Positions 1 to 5,133 of a stretch of 7,004 nt of DNA are shown here, piece after piece. The DNA is taken from the NCBI GenBank assembly GCA_013375355.1, contig JABXJV010000431.1:1-7004 (forward strand), in the 5' to 3' direction. The DNA comes from Candidatus Helarchaeota archaeon. GTDB taxonomy: Archaea > Asgardarchaeota > Lokiarchaeia > Helarchaeales > JABXJV01. Each line of letters opens with the position of its first letter. The first letter of the stretch is position 1. A program made the translations under genes and the position numbers. Under the pieces are notes generated by a model. That model worked only from the letters and a program-made list of their open reading frames with translations, was not told where the DNA came from and did not search any database.

Positions 1-348
1 ATCAGTATAATGAAATATCGTTCTATTTTTCTCACTTTCCTCCGAAGAATACTCTATACTTTTAAATATTATCTTTCTCCCAAAAAACCAATAATACAGA
101 CCGAACAGTGCAAAATTTATACTGGGTAAGATCTGTTTCGCTGCATATGTTTTCTCATAAATAATAGATCGTTTAAAACTACGTTTTTCAGATAAGGGAA
201 TTATATTTATGACTACTCCATGATTCAACCTCATCCTCCCAATCATCTGGGTTCTTTTAATGGCTGAATAAATATGTGCGTCTTCAATCAAGACCACCTC
301 AATATTTTTTACATCGATACCTACTTCAATCACTGTTGTACAAAAAAG
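1..348 (-). pseudogene. C-terminal part of the same SF2 helicase, in a shifted frame, cut by window edge
   Basis: Read on the minus strand in the frame whose codons end at base 1, this stretch gives CTTVIEVGIDVKN (helicase motif V), then VVLIEDAHIYSAIKRTQM followed by IGRMRLNHG (motif VI, the QxxGRxxR-like region), and stays open to the window edge. It continues exactly where the 330-1328 frame stops. The two frames join if one base is added to the six-base A run at 342-347 on the plus strand (T run on the coding strand). The junction would then read DSFFCTTVIEVG, which fits the family without gap. A one-base deletion, a homopolymer sequencing error, or less likely ribosomal frameshifting would explain it. 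With this part, at least 443 residues of the helicase are present and the true C-terminus lies outside the window. Confidence 0.8.
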
Positions 349-1328
349 GAATCTAAACCTTCATCGCTATTAAAATCATCGAAAACTTGTTTTCTTTCTT
401 CCAAGCTCATGCCCGCATGTATAAAACTGCATTTAAAGTGTTCCTTATACTTCGGTCTGCGCGATTTTAAGGAGTTTTTAACGTTATTACAATAAATTTC
501 CGATTTTTTTCGACTTCTAGCAAAAATTACCATCTTTCCGGGGCGTATTTCTGCTGAATCCTGAATATCACGAGCTATATGAAAATCTAAAAATTCATTG
601 CATATTTCTTTGATCTTATTATCTTTCCATTTAAAAGTAGGATACTCGGCGTAAATATTCCAGCAATAAAAATCCCGTTCGTGAGACATATATTCTAATT
701 TACAGTTGAACCTTTTACACCACCAATCAGCAGAGGTCTTTTCAAAACTCCCGCTCAAAAAACAAAACTGAGAATCATGTTCCTTGTGCAACTTATACAG
801 CATCGTTTCAAGTGCTGGTCCATGGGTTCTGTCTCCGAGCATGTGCACTTCATCAATAACTACAGAACCGAAGATATTCGTTTTTCTGTTAAAATATTTC
901 CTTTTCTGGATTGAAAATAAGAAAGCTCTGAAGCTTTCAAATGTCGCCACGATTATGAGTTTTCCCCAAGGGTTTCTCAGCTCCCTGGGGTGGGGTTTTA
1001 GATCCCCTTGGATAATTATGACCCTTGCAATTCCCTTAAAGAACGTTTTTAACAATCTGGCTTTTTGGTGAAGCAGCATCACCCGGGGAACGAGATAAAC
1101 CGCCACTAGATTACAATATAGGGCATATCCAAGAGCTGCCAGACCATCTTCTGTCTTTCCAAAACCCGTGGGAACAAAGGCTGAAAAATTAAAACCTTCC
1201 AATAGTAACTTGTGCGCTTTTTTCTGATGATTATGTAATTTATCTTCCTCAATATCATTCCTTTCCAGATGTAATTTAAATCTATTAATGTATGACGCCA
1301 TTGTGGGCATTTTTTTCAACTCCAACAT
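330..1328 (-). CDS. Superfamily 2 DExH helicase, N-terminal part (frame broken)
   Basis: ATP-dependent nucleic-acid helicase or translocase of superfamily 2. In the 332-residue frame I see motif I PTGFGKT (53-59, Lys58), a motif Ia-like VPR segment (80-82), VATFESF (127-133), Walker B DEVH (159-162), SGS as motif III (192-194, where SAT is usual), MVIFARS as motif IV (266-272) and HAGMSLEERKQVF (304-316), which leads into helicase domain 2. The frame then ends at TGA (330-332) before motif V. The following sequence in another frame supplies motifs V and VI (separate entry), so this is the front of a longer protein and not a complete one. Start ATG at 1328 is the most upstream choice; Met7 and Met10 are alternatives, and no clear Shine-Dalgarno decides. 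The DEVHMLGD segment resembles Ski2/Hel308-type helicases and PTGFGKTE resembles Cas3-type ones, so the subfamily is open. No cas genes or CRISPR array are visible. The neighbouring tnpB is divergent. Confidence 0.8.
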   Translation of the reverse strand: MLELKKMPTMASYINRFKLHLERNDIEEDKLHNHQKKAHKLLLEGFNFSAFVPTGFGKTEDGLAALGYALYCNLVAVYLVPRVMLLHQKARLLKTFFKGIARVIIIQGDLKPHPRELRNPWGKLIIVATFESFRAFLFSIQKRKYFNRKTNIFGSVVIDEVHMLGDRTHGPALETMLYKLHKEHDSQFCFLSGSFEKTSADWWCKRFNCKLEYMSHERDFYCWNIYAEYPTFKWKDNKIKEICNEFLDFHIARDIQDSAEIRPGKMVIFARSRKKSEIYCNNVKNSLKSRRPKYKEHFKCSFIHAGMSLEERKQVFDDFNSDEGLDSFFVQQ

Positions 1329-1379
1329 TTCGACTAAATTTTTGAAAAAAATTTTAAAAATGCCGAGTATGAGGTTTGA

Positions 1380-1387
1380 TATTTAAA
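1380..1387 (-). promoter_or_regulatory. Putative TATA box of the helicase gene
   Basis: On the minus strand this reads TTTAAATA, about 52 bases before the ATG at 1328, which would put a transcript start near 1355 and give a short leader. A second candidate, TTTTAAAA-like sequence around 1351-1358, would give a leaderless transcript. The spacer is too AT-rich to choose between them. Confidence 0.3.
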
Positions 1388-1588
1388 TTTTTCTTAGACC
1401 ACTTTCCCAAAAGTGAACAAATTGATGAATTTCATTTATAAATAAATCAAAAATCTTGATCTCAAATTCGTCTCTTGGTCTATCTAATAATAGATATGAG
1501 GTTATGGAATGAGAAAAAGCGGCGAGTGTCCAAGTTCATAGTGATATAATTTTAAAAAAATCAATCTCAAATTAGAAAAAAAGTGGAG

Positions 1589-1598
1589 TTTATATATG
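1589..1598 (+). promoter_or_regulatory. Putative TATA box of tnpB (leaderless)
   Basis: TTTATATATG lies about 25 bases upstream of the tnpB ATG at 1618, the usual archaeal TATA-to-start distance, so the mRNA would start at or near the start codon. That agrees with the lack of a ribosome binding site before this ATG. Another AT-rich candidate (ATATAATTTT near 1544-1553) lies further upstream. Confidence 0.4.
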
Positions 1599-1617
1599 AA
1601 TCAATAATAAATAAGTT

Positions 1618-3021
1618 ATGCCATGGAATAACAAAAATAAAAAAGATAAAATCATAATCGCGTTGAAATTCAAGCTTTTGATCACCTCGAAAAACCAAAA
1701 AGATCAATTAGATGATCTTATGAGGGAGTTTGGGTCGGTCTACAATCAATATCTGGAACACTGGAGTAAGTCTGGACGATATTCTAAAACGTTTCTGGAA
1801 AAGCACCAAATAAAGGCGAATATATTGGCAAATAATAGGCAATGTAGCCGAGATGTAGCTAATGAATCGATAAAATCATACTTAGCAAGACGAAAAATAG
1901 ACCCTCGTGCCAGACCACCGAGTCCCGTGAAAGGTTTAATGACTGCCCGTCTCAATTACAAGGAAGGATATAAGATTTTAGCGTGTAATCGAGTTAGAAT
2001 TAGCGTGAGAAAAGGTGTGAGGTTGGTCTTGGAATTTATAGGTTCAAAGCGACATATGACATTAGTTGAGCTTGGACTTGCAGAAGCCCTAAAATTTGGC
2101 AGTGCAAATTTGAAAAAAATTGGGAAAAAATATTATTTATTTGTGAATGTAGATTTAGGAAAAAAACCAATTTTTAATGATTCTAAGGGTTACACTTTTA
2201 TCGGTATTGACAATAATACTACCAATTTAGCTTTAAGTGCCGTGAACCTAAATGGTGAGGTTTTAGGGTCTTTTATTATAGATTTTTCACCCCTTGTCCA
2301 TCAACGATATAAGTTTTTCAAGATAAGAAAAAGGCTTCAAAAAGTTAACAAGACTTCAATGATAAAAAAAATAGGTCGAAAACAGCAAAAAATTACTACT
2401 CATGTCCTTCATCTCGCAAGCAAATTAGCGGTTAGGTGGATTTCGAAGTTTCAAAACCCTGTAGTTATTTTCGAGGACCTTAAAAATATCTTGGATAATA
2501 TAAACTGGGGAAAAAAGAATAACTTGAAGTATCATAATTGGGGGTTCAAGAAATTGCAAGATTTTATTACGTATAAAGCATTTATTCGTGGTCATCCCAT
2601 TTATTCCGTAAATCCTCACTACACTTCTCAAAATTGCGTGCTCTGCCAGACCAAAAAAGAATCCCATAAACGAAAAAGACTGTTTAAATGCAGCCATTGT
2701 GGTCATGTTGATCACAGGGATAGAAACGCATCCTTGAACATTGCCCTAAAAGGATTCATCGATTTATATAGCGGCTCGCATAAGATGAATAATGGCTTGA
2801 AAACAATAATTGGATATGTGAATTTGTTGTCAAAGTTTAAAAAAGTGCCATCAGTTAAGAACTTTCCGATGATACGGAAAGTGAGATTGTTGGCAGCGGA
2901 TAACGTGGATTTATCAGCCTCCGCCATGTTAAATGGTGCCATACATACGGCTCAAAGCGGGGTAAAGTCTCTCGACAATTCACGAACTTTGACACAGTGC
3001 CTTACATCAAGAGGTCTCTGA
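1618..3021 (+). CDS. tnpB: TnpB, RNA-guided RuvC-like nuclease of an IS200/IS605/IS607-type element
   Basis: TnpB proteins bind an omega (re)RNA made from the element's 3' end and cut DNA next to a short motif, promoting retention of the element; they are ancestors of Cas12. In this 467-residue protein the N-terminal OrfB-type region (about 12-90) includes ALKFKLLITSKNQKDQL. RuvC-I is GIDNNTTNLAL (catalytic Asp198), RuvC-II is VVIFEDLKNI (Glu286), and RuvC-III is HRDRNASLNIA (Asp368). A zinc ribbon uses Cys340/Cys343 and Cys358/Cys361. All three acidic residues are kept, so the nuclease looks active. GIDNN replaces the more common GIDxG. An unusual tail of about 85 residues follows RuvC-III, and its coding DNA overlaps the structured RNA region, so part of it may be shaped by RNA needs. 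ATG 1618 is chosen because a TATA-like box sits about 25 bases upstream. No transposase tnpA is adjacent, so this is an orphan (IS1341-like) copy or one mobilised in trans. Confidence 0.93.
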   Translation: MPWNNKNKKDKIIIALKFKLLITSKNQKDQLDDLMREFGSVYNQYLEHWSKSGRYSKTFLEKHQIKANILANNRQCSRDVANESIKSYLARRKIDPRARPPSPVKGLMTARLNYKEGYKILACNRVRISVRKGVRLVLEFIGSKRHMTLVELGLAEALKFGSANLKKIGKKYYLFVNVDLGKKPIFNDSKGYTFIGIDNNTTNLALSAVNLNGEVLGSFIIDFSPLVHQRYKFFKIRKRLQKVNKTSMIKKIGRKQQKITTHVLHLASKLAVRWISKFQNPVVIFEDLKNILDNINWGKKNNLKYHNWGFKKLQDFITYKAFIRGHPIYSVNPHYTSQNCVLCQTKKESHKRKRLFKCSHCGHVDHRDRNASLNIALKGFIDLYSGSHKMNNGLKTIIGYVNLLSKFKKVPSVKNFPMIRKVRLLAADNVDLSASAMLNGAIHTAQSGVKSLDNSRTLTQCLTSRGL

Positions 3022-3174
3022 GATGTACGGCAAAGGGCTGCGTGGACCAGCCAGTCCCAACTCAACCATTTACTTGGGTGAGAAAAAGTCCCAGTCGGTC
3101 AGAAGAATGGCAAGTTACCTCCTGGGCCGGGATAAATACCATTTAGCGAAACCATTCAGCTTGCTGAATGGTAG
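2960..3174 (+). ncRNA. Candidate omega RNA (reRNA) overlapping the 3' end of tnpB
   Basis: TnpB guide RNAs usually come from the tnpB 3' end and the element's right end, with the guide directly beyond the end. Here this stretch is clearly richer in G+C (roughly half by eye) than its neighbours and holds consecutive stems. Stem A: AAAGT (2964-2968) plus TCG (2972-2974) with CGA plus ACTTT (2983-2990). Stem B: 2999-3008 with 3022-3031, nine of ten pairs, capped by AGA/TCT (3010-3012 with 3017-3019) and containing the tnpB stop codon. Stem C: CCCAG (3090-3094) with CTGGG (3122-3126). Stem D: the 10-bp hairpin at 3151-3172. The 5' limit is a guess and the 3' limit rests on the hairpin and on where the ferredoxin frame resumes. 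Not folded by program; no covariation tested. Confidence 0.65.
3151..3172 (+). repeat. Perfect inverted repeat at the right end of the TnpB element
   Basis: ACCATTCAGC (3151-3160) and GCTGAATGGT (3163-3172) are exact reverse complements separated by TT. A near copy of the left arm, ACCATTTAGC, lies just upstream (3138-3147) and could pair with the same right arm through one G-U, giving two alternative folds. The hairpin ends two bases before the ferredoxin reading frame opens (after the TAG at 3172-3174). A subterminal hairpin is typical of IS200/IS605 right ends, and the last stem of an omega RNA is expected here. Confidence 0.7.
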
Positions 3175-3507
3175 TTCATTTGGACATTTGGTACTCCTTT
3201 TTTAGGTGGTCTATGTAATTGTGAATACCCGATTTGCCTTGGAATGCGTAGTAGATTAGATTACAATATCGGGATCTTGATAAAAGGAGAATATGTGTCA
3301 GAAATCAATCCAAGCAAATGCAACGGTTGTAAGAAATGTATGACCAGATGCCAATTTGGGGCCATAAAATTTTCACCTGCTATGGAAAAATGTTATATTA
3401 GTGGTTTCTGGTGCTTTGGTTGCGGTCTTTGTGAAACAACTTGTCCCCAAAACGCAATAGCACTGCGATTAAGGGGTCAGATACCCGGATTGGCTGATAT
3501 TTGGTGA
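3175..3507 (+). pseudogene. 5'-truncated 4Fe-4S dicluster protein next to the TnpB element
   Basis: An electron-transfer iron-sulfur protein. The frame is open from 3175, just after an in-frame TAG, and reads FIWTFGTPFLGGLCNCEYP before the first ATG at 3244. The TPFxGGxCNC...C segment is, from memory, a conserved part of a larger archaeal/bacterial Fe-S family, so the true N-terminus has been lost upstream. From Met at 3244 there are 87 residues with two [4Fe-4S] motifs: Cys26/29/32/36 (CNGCKKCMTRC) and Cys57/60/63/67-Pro (CFGCGLCETTCP). Both binding sites survive, so translation from 3244 could still give a small ferredoxin, although no Shine-Dalgarno precedes it. It ends 5 bases before the next ferredoxin gene, as in an operon. 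The alternative is a non-ATG start close to 3178. The truncated reading depends on family recall, not on an alignment. Confidence 0.75.
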
Positions 3508-3512
3508 CATAA

Positions 3513-3758
3513 ATGGCTCATTTGAAGATTAATTATGACGAACAAAAATGCTTAGGCGTTCAAGAATGTAAACAATGCTTAAAAATCTGTCCACAAAGTG
3601 TTTTTATGATGAGCCCGAAGGGAGGAATGAAGAAATTTAAAACTGCTGATGAAGCAGATGGCTATGAGTTATGGATAATTTACGAAACCACATGTACTGG
3701 ATGTAATTGGTGTGTTGATATCTGTCCAACCAAAGCACTATCTATAGAAAAAGTTTAG
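3513..3758 (+). CDS. Small dicluster 4Fe-4S ferredoxin
   Basis: A soluble electron carrier of 81 residues with two [4Fe-4S] sites. The C-terminal one is regular: Cys61-x2-Cys64-x2-Cys67-x3-Cys71-Pro (CTGCNWCVDICP). The N-terminal one has a widened first step, Cys13-x5-Cys19-x2-Cys22-x3-Cys26-Pro (CLGVQECKQCLKICP), in place of the standard x2. All four ligands are nevertheless present. About 35 residues separate the motifs, including a GGMKKF stretch. No signal peptide or membrane segment is seen, so a cytoplasmic protein. The ATG lies 5 bases after the stop of the truncated Fe-S gene on the same strand, so the two were probably one transcript working with a shared oxidoreductase that is not in this window. 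A stem-loop begins at its stop codon. With the original promoter apparently lost, expression would depend on readthrough from the TnpB element. Confidence 0.88.
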   Translation: MAHLKINYDEQKCLGVQECKQCLKICPQSVFMMSPKGGMKKFKTADEADGYELWIIYETTCTGCNWCVDICPTKALSIEKV

Positions 3759-3789
3759 ATTAAAAAATATATATAATTTTTGCTAATCT
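3757..3789 (+). terminator. Stem-loop at the end of the ferredoxin unit
   Basis: AGATTA (3757-3762) pairs perfectly with TAATCT (3784-3789), and inside it AAAAAT (3763-3768) pairs with ATTTTT (3776-3781), with only GC bulged on one side. The structure starts on the last bases of the ferredoxin stop codon. T-rich tracts are the main archaeal termination signal, and the inner arm provides one, so this is a plausible transcription end. Confidence 0.5.
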
Positions 3790-4018
3790 GTTATATAAAA
3801 TCTTATTAACGGATATATTAAATTAAGAAAATCTAATTTTTTACAGTCTTTTTATATTTTGTAAATTAAAAATCTTGATTTTTTAACATCTTCTTGTATA
3901 TAACAGAAAAATATAAGTAGGTGTTTAGAATAATATATTAGTATATCGTTATATTGTTATATTCTAATAGATCGGAAATTTATAATTTAAACTAAAATAA
4001 ATAGGAAGTCCCGGATTT
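3790..4018. other. AT-rich intergenic region before the first GTPase gene
   Basis: No gene is seen on either strand in this 229-base spacer. It is made largely of A and T, with runs such as GTATATCGTTATATTGTTATAT near 3940-3961. The only candidate signal is a TATA-like box close to its right end. Confidence 0.5.
3979..3990 (+). promoter_or_regulatory. Putative TATA box of the first GTPase gene
   Basis: TTTATAATTTAA lies about 35 bases before the ATG at 4019, so a start near 4008-4012 would leave a very short leader. A GGAAG just upstream (4003-4007) is a weak ribosome binding candidate and would then be at the very edge of the transcript. The surrounding AT richness makes this tentative. Confidence 0.35.
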
Positions 4019-4993
4019 ATGATAAATAGTATTTGGATTATTAAAAATAGCGGACAAAACTTATTTTATAAAAATTTTAACGACACAACTTCAAATATTG
4101 ATAAGGATTTACTTTCCGGATTCTTTGTTGCCATCGATAATTTTGCCAATGAGAGCGGAAAGGGAAAAATAGATAGTCTAATTTTGAAAGACGCAAAATT
4201 CATCTATATGAGTCTAGAGTCTATATTTATTGTTCTCGGTTGTGATCCATTTGAAGAAATTTATGGACTAAGAGATATAATGGCAGATATTGGAAAATTA
4301 TTCTTAAAAAAATACGGAAATCTTGAAAATTGGGATGGTGATCTATCTAAATTTAGAGATTTTTCATATATTTTAGATAATGAGTTTAAATTCGAAAAGT
4401 CGGGCATTGTACGTAACTCTCAATTGTTAAATGTTGAAAATAAAATAGAACTTAAACCAAAAAATAAAATTGCCTATAAAATGGTAATAATAGGAAATCC
4501 TGGAGTTGGAAAGACCTCTTTATTAAAAAAATTTTCTAACTCTGAATTTGACTCTCAATATATACCAACTTTAGGTGTAGATGTAAAAAAACACTCCTAT
4601 GACCTTAATTCAGATATAAATGCCTCATTTACTGCTTGGGATGTCTCAGGGCAAAAAACTTTTAGAAAACTTCGAAAAATTTACTATCCAAATACGGAAT
4701 CTTTCTTAATTGTGTATGATGTTTCTAATTTGAATAGTTTTGAAGAAATTGAAAGTTGGGTAGATGAAATAAAACCTTATGCTAGAAAGGATAGTATTTT
4801 CTTATTAGTTGGGAATAAAATAGATTTAAATGGAGAAAAAGTTATTTCTCCAGAGGAAGGAAAAAGAAAGGCAAATGAATTTGGATTTGAATTCTTTCAA
4901 ACTTCTGCAAAAACTGGAAAAAATGTAAATAATTTATTTCATTTTATCGGGAAAAAAGTAGTAGAAAATAATATGCTTCCAAAACCAAATTAA
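4019..4993 (+). CDS. Longin-like domain fused to a Ras/Rab-family small GTPase (copy 1)
   Basis: A 324-residue GTP-driven molecular switch of the kind abundant in Asgard archaea. Residues 1-125 follow longin topology: two strands (4-20, IWIIKNSGQNLFYKNF), a helix (31-46, LLSGFFVAIDNFANE), three strands (51-75), then two helices. Longin domains are adaptor folds of trafficking proteins. After a polar linker (128-150) comes the G domain: G1 GNPGVGKT (159-166), switch I Thr184 in YIPTLGVD, G3 WDVSGQ (207-212, Gln212 equivalent to Ras Gln61), G4 NKID (266-269), and G5 SAK (296-298). TLGVD and YYPNTESFLIVYDVSN are Rab-like. Proline 161 occupies the position of Ras Gly12. The tail MLPKPN has no cysteine, so no prenylation site. 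A close copy follows 140 bases downstream. The partner (GAP, exchange factor, membrane) is unknown. Calling the front domain longin rather than roadblock is inferred from predicted layout. Confidence 0.9.
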   Translation: MINSIWIIKNSGQNLFYKNFNDTTSNIDKDLLSGFFVAIDNFANESGKGKIDSLILKDAKFIYMSLESIFIVLGCDPFEEIYGLRDIMADIGKLFLKKYGNLENWDGDLSKFRDFSYILDNEFKFEKSGIVRNSQLLNVENKIELKPKNKIAYKMVIIGNPGVGKTSLLKKFSNSEFDSQYIPTLGVDVKKHSYDLNSDINASFTAWDVSGQKTFRKLRKIYYPNTESFLIVYDVSNLNSFEEIESWVDEIKPYARKDSIFLLVGNKIDLNGEKVISPEEGKRKANEFGFEFFQTSAKTGKNVNNLFHFIGKKVVENNMLPKPN

Positions 4994-5027
4994 TAATGCT
5001 AAGAGGATAATAATTTCTTTATATCTC

Positions 5028-5043
5028 AAAAAACACCTTTTTT
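5028..5043 (+). terminator. Possible T-tract terminator after GTPase copy 1
   Basis: AAAAAA (5028-5033) faces TTTTTT (5038-5043) across the loop CACC, 35 bases after the stop of copy 1 and before the TATA-like box of copy 2. The stem is weak, but the T run alone would suit an archaeal terminator. Confidence 0.3.
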
Positions 5044-5070
5044 AAGACACTTTTAGTGATAGCAATAGAC

Positions 5071-5125
5071 TATATATAATCCAAGTTTCATATATTTTTA
5101 TGCTTGACAAAATCATTTGGAGTGG
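5071..5125 (+). promoter_or_regulatory. TATA box and ribosome binding site of GTPase copy 2
   Basis: TATATATAAT (5071-5080) is a clear TATA-like box about 55 bases before the ATG at 5134, which would give a leader of about 30 bases. That leader holds GGAGTGG (5119-5125), 8 bases before the ATG, a good Shine-Dalgarno match that supports this start. Copy 2 therefore has its own promoter and a better binding site than copy 1. Confidence 0.5.
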
Positions 5126-5133
5126 ATTGATTC

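Larger units (their letters stand above)
1329..1617. other. Divergent intergenic region with the unresolved left end of the TnpB element
   Basis: No convincing gene is seen in these 289 bases. Two small perfect hairpins are present: CACTTT/AAAGTG (1400-1405 with 1410-1415, loop CCCA) and TATCTA/TAGATA (1481-1486 with 1491-1496, loop ATAA). ATCTCAAATT occurs twice (1459-1468 and 1564-1573). Either hairpin could belong to the element's left end, but neither matches the right-end hairpin in sequence, so I place no boundary. No IS200-type TnpA or serine recombinase is encoded here. Confidence 0.45.
1618..3174 (+). mobile_element. TnpB-only insertion element (IS200/IS605-like), left end not defined
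   Basis: The element consists of tnpB, the structured 3' region and the right-end hairpin. Its right boundary is placed between 3172 and about 3178 because the downstream host frame (ferredoxin family) becomes recognisable at that point. The left boundary is somewhere in 1329-1617 and could not be fixed: no inverted copy of the right-end hairpin and no 5' part of the interrupted gene is seen there. It carries no transposase of its own, so movement would need one supplied in trans. Confidence 0.55.

Noticed and set aside
274..495. Plus-strand frame of 73 codons near the helicase break
   Set aside because: Antisense to helicase coding sequence in both frames on either side of the indel.
784..1071. 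Plus-strand frame of 95 codons opposite the helicase
   Set aside because: Antisense to conserved helicase motifs; its composition is what complementing that gene would give.
1..1328. A CRISPR-associated Cas3 reading of the helicase
   Set aside because: PTGFGKTE is Cas3-like, but there is no HD nuclease domain in the visible part, no other cas gene and no repeat array in the window.
1496..1549. Short frame MRLWNEKKRRVSKFIVI upstream of tnpB
   Set aside because: Only 17 codons with no resemblance to IS200-type TnpA; likely chance.
3023..3205. A 60-codon plus-strand frame directly after tnpB
   Set aside because: It lies across the structured, GC-rich omega-RNA region, runs through the right-end hairpin and overlaps the ferredoxin frame; no recognisable protein.
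1449..3879. AAAAATCTTGAT present at 1449-1460 and 3868-3879
   Set aside because: A 12-base match is expected by chance several times in 7 kb of sequence this AT-rich; the flanks do not match.
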